From the NCBI GenBank assembly GCA_018340805.1, contig JACMZG010001908.1, positions 44,300,243-44,364,242 of the forward strand: a stretch of DNA of 64,000 bases, written 5' to 3'. The DNA is from Microvelia longipes (taxonomy: Eukaryota > Arthropoda > Insecta > Hemiptera > Veliidae). Below the pieces are notes generated by a model that worked only from the letters and a program-made list of their open reading frames with translations, made no database searches and was not told where the DNA came from. Positions 53,756 through 64,000 of this stretch are shown here, in pieces (within the stretch, counting starts at the first letter, position 1; each line of letters starts with the position of its first letter). The translations under genes and the position numbers were made by a program.

Positions 53756-54439
53756 AAAAACTATCAAACACATTCGCGTGAAAGATTTACTAATTTAATT
53801 TATTAAATTGTAAAATCTAGTTAACCCATCAAAATTATACTAAAATATTAGTGTACTTATACCCATTAAAGTTTATTTTTAGTTAAAACTCAATTCGACA
53901 GCATCAAACACTGATCAAACGGATTTTATTAAACCGTAGTATAAACTAGTTTTATGAATACCAAGCTTAGTTAAAACTTAATATTAAATTAATATTAAAT
54001 ATTACATTTTTATTAAACCTTAATATAAATTAGGTTTGTAAATACGGGCCTTAGTTGTATTTGCTTTGAAATAAGTAAAAATTTCCGAACCACCGAACAA
54101 AAAGGATTATTTGAAAACGAAATTAGTTTTTGAACTCGCTACTCGTTCTACTCCTAATTCATCAAGGGTACGAAAATATTTGTTTTCTTTCCTCATGAGC
54201 GAGGTAAAAATTTTGCTTTGTTCACTAAAAAGTTTTTTTCATTAATCGTTGCTCCTAAAATTTCAAATAAATCAAACTGTTAAACAATTTATCTTGAGTT
54301 GTGTCCAATAAACTGTATTTATAAAACAAGATCTGACGTTTATTCATAAGAGCAATATTAACTAAATCTTAAGGGGCAAGAAAAGAAATTCATGTTAACA
54401 AAATACAACCCTTTCATTTTCCAAAATACTCGGTACTTC
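53756..54439. other. AT-rich, no gene seen
   Basis: Includes 'taatattaaattaatatta' palindromic words near 53980. Confidence 0.4.
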
Positions 54440-54575
54440 TTATTAATTTTCCCCATTTTTACCGCTTTTCCTCATTTATTTTTTTAAAAGTATCATGTTT
54501 CCTAAAAGAAAATGCGAAAACAAAATATTACCTAAATAATCCGTTTCAGTTTTTATTAAGACCTAAGTAGTATTT
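54440..54575 (+). repeat. 5S-like element, start fragment
   Basis: 'accgcttttcctcatttatt', 'agtatcatgtttcctaaaag' and 'aataatccgtttcagttttt' match the first 130 bp. Confidence 0.6.
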
Positions 54576-54767
54576 GTGGTCAACTAAATGCGAGTAACAC
54601 CTTTTTAGACGAAAAATATAAATATTTTATTAATTAATGAAAACTAAATCATACGCGTTATTAATACAAAAGAGGTAAAGAACATGTATTCAGAAAGCAG
54701 GTTTAGTTGACAGAGTAATGCGGGTTCAGTACATAAAGTTTAAATTTTAAACGTATGCATATATATA
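54576..54767. other. No gene seen
   Basis: AT-rich spacer. Confidence 0.35.
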
Positions 54768-54858
54768 GTCAGATTGTAACTAAGAGATTTAATAGTCAGA
54801 TTGTACTTAAGAGATTGTAATAGTCAGATTGTAATTAAGAGATTGTAATAGTCAAATT
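54768..54858. repeat. 28-bp tandem repeat, about 3.3 copies
   Basis: Unit 'tagtcagattgtaattaaga' plus 'gattgtaa'. Confidence 0.9.
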
Positions 54859-54996
54859 ACTTTCTTTTTTAGGTTAATTTAACATGAGTATGCTTTGTAT
54901 TGCTATGAGAGGCAAAATATAGTTATTATTAAAATATATAGTTATATGATAGGCAAAATTGAGGAATTCAGTGTCTTAAATTACAATATTATATTC

Positions 54997-55051
54997 ATAC
55001 ACACACACACACACACACACACTACACACATATATATATATATATATATAA

Positions 55052-55092
<41 letters not shown>
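54997..55092. repeat. (CA)n/(TA)n compound microsatellite
   Basis: About 12 CA units, then interrupted TA units. Confidence 0.95.
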
Positions 55093-55095
<3 letters not shown>

Positions 55096-55789
55096 CGTAT
55101 ATTTGTGGAATCAAGAAGCTATCATGAATTGATACCCCCTCCCCCTTTCATTTTCTAATGAAAATTCGTTACAACATGAAAAGGTACAAACATTACATAA
55201 CGAACTAAAAGGATAAAAAAAGTTAACTCGGCTATAAAGTGACATTTTATTGCTGCCGATATTCGTTGTAAAATTTAATTTTTCGGACTTTTACTTGTAT
55301 TTTTACAATTTATTTATCATGCACAACATCAGTATAATTTAAAAGCAAATGTGATGTATGAAATGAGTACGTTTTGCCACCGTTATCAAGACTGATAGCA
55401 ACATTTCCTCTGTGATAAGACTCACAGAAGTTGTATGAAACATAGAGTAGTATATTAACTGCCAGTAAGTACTTATAACGAATTCAGCAGTAAAACTACT
55501 GATAAAATATTCGCTTTTAATAAATATGTAGGACATATTAGCTTTCTTACTTTAACCAATAGATATGTAATCCTAATGAGCTGATTATTTTCTTTCACTT
55601 GTATTAAAACTATTGTTTTATTTTAATTTACGTCAAGGATGATGCTCAAAGGCTTCCTCGAATTGAAACGGAACTAGTCATATAGTGTGATGTTGGAGTG
55701 GTTACGATGTCTATTAATTGCGGGAAAGTTATGACGTTATTAACCTAACTTCATAACGTTATCCAATTTATTAAATTATAAAAAACCCT
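55093..55789. other. No gene; repeat word near 55640-55720
   Basis: The block near 55657 resembles 21990-22050 (see there). No gene. Confidence 0.4.
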
Positions 55790-55855
55790 TTTTTACTTTC
55801 CTCATTGATACCGTGGGTATATTAGAAAAGTATTGTGTTTGCGAAGAAATCAGAA
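55790..55855 (+). repeat. 5S-like element, first 65 bp only
   Basis: 'tttttactttcctcattgat', 'accgtgggtatattagaaa' and 'gtattgtgtttgcgaagaaa', abruptly ended. Confidence 0.65.
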
Positions 55856-55884
55856 ATCACTAGAAAGAATATGTTTATTATTTG

Positions 55885-56712
55885 TGGGAAGAAATGAATT
55901 TCCACGAGTTATCCAGGAATTAATAAGAGGTGTCTCTTGTTATCCAGGTTAGGGCGTGAAAACAGGACATGTCAGACGTCTGCTGGCTTGTCTGGTCACA
56001 ACAACAAATTTCTGATTGCATGAGATTAAACCTTCTAAGGTAGCTTTTTAATTTACCATGTCCTGTTATAATCACGGTGACCTTCTAGCTTTCCTTTCAT
56101 AGCTCTTGCTAAAGCAGGTATACTGATATGGCTCTTTGTCTACATATGTATTCAACTCTTGATACCGGAACCTTACTATACATCAGAGTTAAATTAGTGT
56201 CTTGAGCAGCTATTTTACCGAGTTTGTAAGCTTCTTCTTTTTGACCCATGAAAAATGTATAGTTATATTCCCTATGTTGTTATTACAGATTTTTCGTATA
56301 TCTTGGATTAGTGGGGGTTTTGATGATATAATTGTTTAGTGACAAGAGTGTAGCTTGGCTATCTGATTTTATCATAACTTTGTTAGTTGCCACATTTATA
56401 TTTTGTTTTCCTACCCGTCCCAAAGCTTCAAGGACTACCAGTTGTTCAGGCTGAAAGTTAGAACATTCTGAGTTTAATCTAAACTTTCCCTCCCGAATAA
56501 ACAATAAAAGCACATCCAACTCCATCTTGTTAGGTTGAAAGCGCTTTGCTAAAAAGAAATATATTTTTGTGGAGAGACGTCTTCCTCTTTTATTATAGTA
56601 TATTATATTATATCGGGGCTTATACGGTATAATATACCGGGCACTTATATGGTCTCGGCAACAGACGAAGACTTCTTGTAAAAATACTTTTTTCAAACAA
56701 TGAACTGAAAAC
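55885..56712 (-). pseudogene. Non-LTR retrotransposon: RNase H and C-terminal end
   Basis: The minus frame reads LLLFIREGKFRLNSECSNFQ, PEQLVVLEALGRVGKQ, then NKVMIKSDSQATLLSLNNYI. The 'E' of the first block and the 'SDSQA.L' motif are the RNase H active-site landmarks. After frame breaks below 56285 it continues toward lower coordinates with VTVIITGHGKLKSYLRRFNL, CCCDQTSQQTSD and, one frame over, HVLFSRPNL. This is the 'TGHG...L.RF...C.C....T.DH.LF.CP' end typical of R1/jockey-type elements. The reverse transcriptase part is absent on the upstream side. Several stops and shifts mean it is dead. The family is similar to the small piece at 29588-29705. Confidence 0.75.
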
Positions 56713-57108
56713 ATTAATTTATTAAATAATGGTTATCATATTTCCCATCTTGTCTTATACATTTTAATAACTATTGTAAATTTTATTTTTTTGTTGACCT
56801 TATTATTTTTTCGTCTAGTTTAACCCATTTAACAATAAAAAATAACATTAAGTAAAGAAAAGAAACATTTTTTAAAAAGGATTATGGTGTAACTCTCTAC
56901 TACATATTATTTTATGCTTATTTTAAAATAAATACGCTCTCCTTTACAGCAGTAAGAGCCATGTAGAAACTAAATTGCGCTTGCTCATAAAGAAATAAAT
57001 TTTATTTTGCATGTTAAACTACTATAATTTTACAAGTAAGAAATAAATAAATTAGCTTCTTCTCGTTCTAATATTCTCCATTCTTTTGCTTCCATCTTTA
57101 TTATACAG
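56713..57108. other. No gene seen
   Basis: AT-rich spacer. Confidence 0.4.
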
Positions 57109-57729
57109 GGTGTTCCGAAAATCCCCCTCTATTAAGTTTTCAATCTTATAAAATAAAATGTTTATAACTTAAGGGATCTCTTAAGGAAAATAGAAATTTA
57201 TTTTTATTTTGTATTGACTATTTGGACGCAGCACTCCAATCATCTTACGGCCCTACAACACCTAACTTTAACATTTTGAATTAGGCCCTATATATCTTAT
57301 TGCATATCTGATTCGTTGGCCAAAATTTCTCTTACAGTTTTTTTCTATTACTAATGGTTTGCCCCCTATGAAAGGGCAAAAATAAAAAGAACTGCTCCAT
57401 AAAAAAGTTAAAAATAAAATTTACTATGGGTTATTTGTGTTCTTTAGTTCAAATATATAATGTTTTATACTTGGAAATTTTTCTTCATCACTAATATAGC
57501 TTGTCACTATTTTTCATATGTTTTTTTGTGCTCTCATAATTTTTGCTATTTTATAGAGGGGCAACTATTAGTAATAGAGAGACATGTCCAGGTTAAAAAC
57601 ATTATTTATTTAACCTAAAGAGCACAAAACGCCAAATTATAAATTTTATTGTTTAACGTAGCTGGAATAGCTACGTCATGGGTTAGCTCGGTTATTTGTT
57701 AAACAAGGTTTATATCAGGAATAGCTACG
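57109..57729. repeat. Possible DNA-element terminus 'acagggtgttccgaaaatcc'
   Basis: ACAGGGTGTTCCGAAAATCC then 'ccctctattaag' resembles the CAGGGTGT-type ends of several DNA transposons. A second, similar word 'tatagggtcaaccaaaagtc' and 'cccctctta' is at 57973, in the same orientation. 'cgaacttttgccacaccctat' at 59851 is an inverted relative. I cannot pair them into a defined element. Confidence 0.35.
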
Positions 57730-57975
57730 ACATGTTAATTTCATGTTAAAATGTCAAATCAAATGTCTATTGTAGCTAAACTTTCAAATGTTAATGTCAT
57801 GTTAAATGTCGAATCAAATTTACTATTGTGGCTCAAATTTAAAATGTTAAAGTTATGTTAAAATGTCAAATAAAATTTCCTATATACGCTCAAATTTCAA
57901 ATGTCAATCAAATTTTCTATTGAGACTCAAATTTCAAATGTCAAATTAAATGTCTTATGTGGCTGAAATTTTATA
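57730..57975. repeat. Tandem repeat of about 45-60 bp units
   Basis: Five units carry 'atgttaaaatgtcaaatcaa', 'atttactattgtggctcaaa' and 'tttcaaatgtta', with progressive shortening toward the right. Confidence 0.85.
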
Positions 57976-58749
57976 TAGGGTCAACCAAAAGTCCCCCTCT
58001 TATGGATTTTGAACAGTTGACAAAATTTAATATATTTCACGTAACACTGGATTTGGATCTAGAGATGAATTATGTCCCTCGCATACTTTGGTAAGTGCTT
58101 AAAGTTTTAAAATTTTGGCATTATAACTCAGAATTGTCAGGAACTATTACCAATTAGAAAAATGTAATATATATATATATATTATATTTAATATATATAT
58201 ATTTATATTATAATTTATATCTGTGTTGTGTGTATAACATATAGTAAGTAAAATTAATATTAAATAAATAGTGAAACTTTTGTGACATAGAACTTTAGTG
58301 GATAGCTTTGTAGAGTATATCGATAAAGTAATAGCCTTTAATGAACTTTGCCATTAAAATTATGAATAGTGGTAGACTTAAGACATCAAAGCAGTGTTCT
58401 GGAACAGAAAGTGGTTGCTTTATTTTTTTGTTTTTCTCTTCATAAATCTATAAACTATCATTAAAAATCCATTAGTTTGGATGTTTTTGTGATAATTTTT
58501 TTGAATAATCTTTTGATAGACTCTATTTAAGTATATAAATCATGTTGTTTTGATAAATAACATTTATGTAATACGTTTTTACATATAATAATATAAAAAA
58601 TATTTTTTTGGAGGTATAAGAGTGTCGCTAAGGGAAAGAAGGTTTCCCCATCAAAATAATTTTCAAGCTTTGAATTAAAAAAAAACTGGAAGCTAATCTG
58701 AAAACAGACTCTCACTCTCACTTGGTACAGTTTAAATAAGGTAAAGTAA
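57976..58749. other. No gene; short TA run at 58167-58205
   Basis: AT-rich; small minus frames have no motif. Confidence 0.45.
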
Positions 58750-58995
58750 AAAACGGGTTTGGGGTACCTCGGTACTTTTTTTCATCACATCAGATTCGCT
58801 ACGCTCATCCTCCCTGTTTCGAACTCGCTTCGCTTGTCATTAGAATATACAATTCGCCAAATGTATACTGCAGCATGTCTTCGGACTCGCTTCCTTTGTC
58901 CTCAGAGAGTAATTCTATCTGTTTCATTCACAGTGGTCACCCATACAGCACTGACCACGCTCAATGCTTCTTTAGTTTTATGATCCAACAAAAAT
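58750..58995 (-). repeat. 5S-like element, Pol III-like end
   Basis: 'aaaaaacgggtttggggtac', 'cagattcgctacgctcatcc', 'tcgaactcgcttcgcttgtc', 5S-like block about 58932-58985 (AGTGGTCACCCATACAGCAC then TGACCACGCTCAATGCTTCT). It ends at 'ttttatgatccaacaaaaat'. Confidence 0.85.
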
Positions 58996-59731
58996 TATTT
59001 ACGCTATTAAGCGTTAATTAATTAATTATTACGCTAACTATCGAGCAAAGCGAGCCTTTATAGTATCTAAAAATTTTAAAAATTACTAATACAACGGGCG
59101 AAGCTGGCCTTTTATACAATGTAAAATTCTCAACATACTTAAACTTACAAGCGAAGCGAGCCTTGTTTTTTTGAATTTATACTTTAGAATAGTAGCGTGC
59201 GAATGTTTCCCTATTTACTCTATCTATCGAGCGAATGGATTCTATTAATAAATACTTTAATTTGATGTATTCTTCTAACGTGAGTTCTTGATGCAACGCA
59301 TTACTAGTTTTATGCTCTTTTTGTATGTTTGGACTTAAATTTATAAATGAATACTTTTTTATGCTTTTTACTTTATTTAATTAGATATAGGAGTAGATAT
59401 AAGCATTAGGATATAAGGAGTAGACTCGTGTCGCGCACAAGCCTTGAGCTTATGCTACAAATGATCAATATATATTAATATGTAATATATATTAATAAGT
59501 TATTATATATTTATATGTATTTTAATTATTGCAAACAGGTATTTGGATATAAATAAACAATTTATTTATTTATTATTTATATCAAAATTCGCTTTGCGGC
59601 CTCTTCATCATGCATAAAAAAATATTTTTTTTTGTAGTTACATTTTGCCTGCCATATTGGATTCAACTTTAAAATTTAATATTGAAACACCTATATTGTA
59701 AAACATTTCCGGAAAGCTTTTTACTCTTTGC
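58996..59731. other. No gene; three 'gcgaagcgagcctt' words
   Basis: GAGCAAAGCGAGCCTTTATA (59043), 'cgggcgaagctggcctttta' (59095) and AAGCGAAGCGAGCCTTGTTT (59151) recur about every 55 bp and echo the 'gcgaagcgagtcc' word of the 5S-like element. No coding frame. Confidence 0.5.
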
Positions 59732-59783
59732 AAAAGTAGTTTTTCATGCATAATGTCTTCATTATGCATGAAAAACTACTTTT
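59732..59783. repeat. Perfect 24-bp-arm hairpin
   Basis: Left arm AAAAGTAGTTTTTCATGCAT then AATG, loop TCTT, right arm CATTATGCATGAAAAACTAC then TTTT. All 24 pairs are perfect. 'tttttcatgcatacttat' continues on the right, and 'catcatgcataaaaaa' occurs upstream at 59607. Confidence 0.97.
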
Positions 59784-60231
59784 TTCATGCATACTTATAT
59801 GCAGCCGTACTTTGATAACTCAAATATTAACGGAAATAATTAAGGGTTGCCGAACTTTTGCCACACCCTATAGTCTTGAACGTTTTTAACTACGTAAAAT
59901 ATGTGCCCAAAAAACAATTTAATATTATAAAATGAGACACATTATTAAAAATTAAATTGACTACGTCTTTTAGTTTATTAAGTCAGGAGAGTTAAACACT
60001 ACCTTACATCATACGCAAAACATTAATGAAGGACAAAAGTCTTATTCTGGAGTCCTGCTGCTCAGGTCCTGTCTGCTCTTTGATCCTTTTGTGGAATCTC
60101 ATTATAATAAATTCATCTAGTTTGATTAAAATATGTTAAAGTATCACCTATAATTTTGCTTTTATCCTATCTCTTAATGAGTCCTTAAAAAAAATATCTA
60201 AACTTTTCCCCATACACACTATAGGTATAAA
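59784..60231. other. No gene seen
   Basis: AT-rich; 'ccgaacttttgccacaccct' near 59852 is the possible inverted terminus noted at 57109. Confidence 0.4.
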
Positions 60232-61170
60232 AAACGGGGTACCTTAGAACGTTTCCTCATTGCATCGGATTCGCTACGCTCTGCAATAATTTAAATTTAT
60301 TCAATTTTCTTTATCAGATTTTAAACTATATAATAATAACTTAATCCATAATAATTAAAAGTTCTTTTAATCATGAAAATTATTTTATTTTATTTTAAAT
60401 TTTCTATCAAAATTTAACAGTTTTATTACTTATTCAAGTCATAAAAGTATAAAATAAGTATTCCATGGCTGTAAGGTCCTTGTAGACCAATGCCAAAAAA
60501 AAAATATACTGCAACACGTCTTCGGGCTCGCTTCGCTCGTTCTCAGATAGCAAATACGTCCGTTTGATTCCCAGTGGTCATTTATCCAGGCACTAAACAC
60601 GCTCGATGCTATTTAACTTTTATGATCCACCAAAAATAGTAGACAGACTTGTTGTATTATAATGAAACTTAATACACTCATTTATTACGTCAAGGGGTAC
60701 ATTTTTACCAAATTTCAACTTGATTGGAGTATTTTCCGATTTTTTACAAGATTTTAAAAACCTATACAAATCATTCGATAAAAAATTAAACTAATGCTGA
60801 TAATAAGATTAAACTTAGCACATATGTTAGTCTTATACATGACTATATGCGTGTCAAATTTCAATCGGATCGCATCATTTTTCCGATCGCATTATTGCAG
60901 ATTAATGACGTCAATTCGTTTCCCGAAATTGAAATTAGTGCTATTCGTTTCCCGAATAGCACAGCTATAGCGGTAGACTGATTTTTTTCAGCATAAATTC
61001 ACTATGCTCTACGATGATAACAGTCACACACACATACGGACAGACAACTTTGCGAAAACTACTCAGGAGGCATTAAAACGCATAACTCCAGTTTTCATCA
61101 CAGTTTCGAATTTATTTGTAAATACAATACTTTCCTTTGTACCTACGGTATAAATGAGGATAAGTAAAAA
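60232..61170 (-). repeat. 5S-like element, near full length, with an AT insertion
   Basis: 'acggggtaccttagaacgtt' and 'attcgctacgct' are followed by about 220 bp of unrelated AT-rich DNA (60285-60505). The element resumes at 'tcttcgggctcgcttcgctc'. The 5S-like block is 60562-60615. It then has 'ttcccgaatagcacagctat', 'acagtcacacacacatacgg', 'actcaggaggcat' and the end 'taaatgaggataagtaaaaa'. Confidence 0.88.
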
Positions 61171-61500
61171 TGATTATGTTTGCAAATAAATCTGACATCC
61201 AGATTTCACCTAAATCATCTATTTCAGATGTTTTTAAGACCTCTTGAGTGGTTATTACTAAGTTATCGTGTGTTTATGTGAGAGTGTCTGTTATCATCTT
61301 AGCTTCATGTGGGTTAGTGAGTAGCTCCAGAGAGTTAAAACTTAAGCTGTGCTACCCGCAAAGTAATTAACAGTCATTAATAACAGTTGGATTATTTTAA
61401 AAGTTAGCAGACATATAGTTTTGAAAATACAAACATATGTGCCAAGTTTCACCTCATTATCACCATTAGTTTAATTATTATCGAATGACATAAATACTTT
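61171..61500 (+). repeat. 5S-like element, first half, head-to-head with previous copy
   Basis: 'ttatgtttgcaaataaatct', 'aaatcatctatttcagatgt', 'acctcttgagtggttattac' and 'cacctcattatcaccattag', lost before the 5S-like block. Confidence 0.78.
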
Positions 61501-61502
61501 AT

Positions 61503-62243
61503 AAAAATTCGGGTACGGGGTACCTAGAAACTTTTCCTCATTATATCGGATTCGCTACGCTCATCCTCCCTACTTCGGACTCGCTTCGCTCGTTCTCAGA
61601 TAGTAAATACGTCAGTTTGATTCCCACTAGTCACCCATCCAAGCACTGACCACACTCAATGCTGCTTAACTTTTATGATCCTATAAAATTAATAGGTATT
61701 CTTGTCGTATTGAAACGAAAATTGTTGCACTTATCTATTACGTAAAGGTTTACACTTGTAGTTCATTTCAACTTAATTGAGTAATTTTTGGATTGTTTAC
61801 AATTTAAAAAAAACGTACACAAGTAATTTATTAACAAATGCTGATAGTGAGATGAAACTTGGTACGTATGATATTATATCTTATACATTACAACATGCGA
61901 GCTATATCACAAAATGATCGCAACATTTTTCCGCGCTTTATTATTTTTTTGAAATTATTGCTGTCATTATTGCGTGTTAATGACGTCACAAACAATTATT
62001 TTCCGAATAGCACCACTACACATATAGACTTATTTTTGTACGAAGTTTTAACTTTCTAGCATAAATACACTTGGCGCTACAATGATGACAGATGACACAC
62101 ACAGACAGACAACTTTAAGAAAACTACTGAGGAGGTCTTAAAAACACCTGAATCGGATAATTCCGGTGAAATCCAGGTTTCGGATTTCTTTGCGAACACA
62201 ATACTTTGCTGTATAACTACGGTATAAATGAAGAAAAGTAAAA
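61503..62243 (-). repeat. Dispersed 5S-like element, reference copy
   Basis: Read on the minus strand, it starts TTTTACTTTTCTTCATTTAT, then has 'tccgaaacctggatttcacc', 'gttgtctgtctgtgtgtgtc', 'tgacgtcattaacacgcaat' and 'tacactaagt'-like words. Next comes the 5S-like block (61620-61674): AAAGTTAAGCAGCATTGAGT, GTGGTCAGTGCTTGGATGGG, TGACTAGTGGGAAT. It then has 'acgagcgaagcgagtccgaa', 'ggaggatgagcgtagcgaat' and the end GTACCCCGTACCCGAATTTT. The block matches box A, the intermediate element and box C of metazoan 5S rRNA genes. The final T-run could stop RNA polymerase III, giving a transcript of about 250-300 bases. No protein is encoded. Both element ends share ACTTTTC(C/T)TCAT in inverted orientation, about 30 bp inside the T-run end. 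Confidence 0.88.
61620..61674 (-). promoter_or_regulatory. 5S rRNA-like internal promoter segment (best copy)
   Basis: AAGTTAAGCAGC corresponds to box A of type 1 Pol III promoters and TGCTTGGATGGGTGAC to box C, with 5S-like spacing between them. Only the central-to-3' half of a 5S gene is represented, so it is a 5S-derived segment and not a 5S gene. Confidence 0.7.
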
Positions 62244-62365
62244 AACACTAAAATTTAAAAAAATAACTAATTTATTAAATGTAATGATAATTTCGGTGTC
62301 ATCTCGGTTTCGGAGATTTTTTAACCACAATACTTTTCCTATATAATATACCTAAGGTGTAAAGG
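62244..62365 (-). repeat. 5S-like element, start fragment
   Basis: 'gtgtcatctcggtttcggag', 'cacaatacttttcctatata' and 'cctaaggtgtaaa' are the reverse of the element start. Confidence 0.6.
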
Positions 62366-62727
62366 CCGAAAATTTTCATTTTCAATTTTCATTTTATTGG
62401 TTAAAAATTCTATTTTAGATGTGTTGAGTCTGCATAGATTACTATATTATAGTCTTAAACAAAAATCTGTAGGAGTTTCTTGCTTTCAAAACCTCAAAAA
62501 CCAATATTACTTTCTTGTATAATTGGATATTTTGATTGTTTTAGCCCGGGGGAGGGGAGGGGGTCGAGACGGGATCGGGCATAAAACCTGGATTTATTTT
62601 GACTTTACACGTGACCCCTTATCACATGGATTGACAACATGATCTTTTTCTTATTATTTGTTTAAAAAAATATAGTTGTTATTTTTCAAACAGATATTTG
62701 ATACACAACAAGTATAAAATGAAAATA
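62366..62727. other. No gene; G-rich word at 62546-62565
   Basis: GGGGGAGGGGAGGGGG is an isolated purine tract, a possible G-quadruplex or triplex former. The rest is AT-rich. Confidence 0.5.
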
Positions 62728-63340
62728 TTTTTACTTTTCCTTAATTATACCGTAAGTATACAGGAAAAGTATTGTGTTTGCAAAAAAAGCGAAACCAGAA
62801 TGTCGCCGGTATTATTCATTTCCGGTGTTTTTATGATACATTTTCTCAAAGTTGTCTGTGTGTATGTGTTTTTCTGTTATTATCGTATATCAATTTAAGA
62901 TTTGGGACCTATGTAAAAATCTATAAGACTAACATATGGCAAATTACATCTCATTATCAGCATTAGTTTTTTTTTAATTACTTGTGTACGTTTTTTAAAA
63001 AATTGTGAAAATCTGGAACTAATCCAACTGAGTTGAAATTCGGTACAAGTATTACCTTCACGTAATAAATAAGTACACTAAGTTTCGTTTCATGAAGACA
63101 AGAATTATTGTTTTTTGTTGGATCATAAAATGTGAGCAGCATCGAGCGTGGACAGTGGCTGGATGGGTGACCACTAGGAATTCAAATTATTGGAATGAAT
63201 TTACTATCTAAGGACGAACGAAGGGATTCCAAGGACGTGTTTCAAAATAACTTTAACGACTTGTAAATTATGAGAACGAGCGTAGCGAATCCGATGTGAT
63301 GAGGAAAATTTCTGAGGGACCCCGTACCCGATTTTTTTTC
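62728..63340 (+). repeat. 5S-like element, near full length
   Basis: 'ttttacttttccttaattat', 'aaaccagaatgtcgccggta', 'ctcattatcagcattagttt', 'agtacactaagtttcgtttc', 5S-like block about 63128-63182 (TGAGCAGCATCGAGCGTGGA then CAGTGGCTGGATGGGTGACC), 'agaacgagcgtagcgaatcc' and the end 'gaccccgtacccgatttttt'. The 'tgacgtcattaac' centre is deleted. Confidence 0.9.
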
Positions 63341-63860
63341 ACTGTTTCCTTGGTTATACGGTAGGGAAAGTATTGTGTTTCCACTAATCATCCAAAATTT
63401 TCCCAATAATTATCCGTTTCAGATGTTTTAAGACCTCCTGGCAAGTTTTTACCAAGTGAGTGTGAGTGTCTGTCATCATAATAGCCCCCAGTTTGTTTTT
63501 AATCCTTGTTTATTGTTTTTAATTATTTGTTTTTTTGATTTTAGTTATTGCTTTCCTGAAAATAATGTTTTACAACAAAAAAAATCTCGATTGATTTCAA
63601 ATTTGGCACTGATTTAGTCATATATAAAACCCGCAAATGTGCCAAGTTCTTTATTGGCAAAAGTTACAAATGGTTAGGAATCGAAAATAATGCAATAGAG
63701 TAGAAAATTTGTGCATGTGTAGTTCTTTATGATAAATAAGTATAATAAATTATATTTCAATACGGCTTTCAAGTTTGCCAAGTCACTACAATACATTTAT
63801 TGTAGACTATAAGTTTATTGAAAATTCAGGGATTTGGCTGAAATCAAACTTTGTATAAAA
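63341..63860 (+). repeat. 5S-like element, head-to-tail with previous copy, truncated
   Basis: Begins immediately at the T-run of the previous copy: 'cactgtttccttggttatac', 'aataattatccgtttcagat', 'agacctcctggcaagttttt' and 'tcattatcag'-free divergent middle, then 'taagtataataaattatatt'. It fades before the 5S-like block. Confidence 0.7.
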
Positions 63861-64000
63861 CTATTCAAAAAAATTAGTTCTTACAATAACCCACCGGATA
63901 AATAAATTATTAACTCGACGAAGGTTCAGTTGAAGCATACCTTAAGTCTTTTTGACCCTGACCAATTAATAAAAATTTTATTAAGAAAATTCAATTTTAC
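63861..64000. other. No gene seen at window end
   Basis: AT-rich; may continue the previous repeat. Confidence 0.35.

Noticed and set aside
57109..59880. One large DNA transposon bounded by 'agggtgt' ends
   Set aside because: Candidate ends match each other only weakly, orientations are inconsistent and no target duplication is visible.
61620..61674. A functional 5S rRNA gene
   Set aside because: Only the internal promoter half of a 5S gene is matched; the 5' half and the closing stem are absent.

Overview
This is a very AT-rich window of animal nuclear DNA, most likely from an arthropod-like invertebrate. The evidence is GT-AG spliced exons, long non-coding stretches, Penelope-like and non-LTR retroelement remains, many small inverted-repeat DNA elements and long (TA)n microsatellites. 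There is no operon structure, prokaryotic gene or CRISPR array. The species cannot be named from the sequence.

Genes are few and all lie on the minus strand. (1) Exons at 10015-10083, 6809-7126 and probably 6695-6735 join in compatible phases. They encode part of a Lys/Glu-rich coiled-coil protein with a proline-rich tail, which I do not recognise. A Lys/Glu-rich open stretch at 12615-12839 may be an upstream exon of the same gene. (2) 27600-28080 encodes a leucine-rich-repeat segment that I read as the CEP78 (centrosomal protein 78) family. It is broken by a frameshift that fits loss of one 7-base direct repeat, so it is a pseudogene, a damaged exon or an assembly error.

The rest is mobile or repetitive. 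Retroelement remains: a Penelope-like GIY-YIG endonuclease (10780-11500, +), a Penelope-like tail with a hammerhead-ribozyme core beside a 78-bp tandem array (44190-44830), and non-LTR endonuclease and RNase H pieces (20010-20560 +, 29588-29705 +, 55885-56712 -). DNA elements with 8-bp target duplications: 16347-17030, 13905-14231, 52957-53276, 35836-36407 and 52251-52714. A further long inverted-repeat element is at 2476-3181.

The dominant repeat is a dispersed element of about 0.9-1 kb with about 20 full or partial copies, densest at 31.7-35.2, 41.7-44.0 and 58.7-63.9 kb. About 250 bp before one end it carries a segment closely resembling the internal promoter region of 5S rRNA. It ends in a T-run and seems to seed new satellites: one of its internal words is amplified as a 30-bp array in two neighbouring, inverted copies. 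Other tandem arrays have periods of 19, 24, 28, 29, 32, 78 and about 110 bp. I see no complete intact gene in the window.
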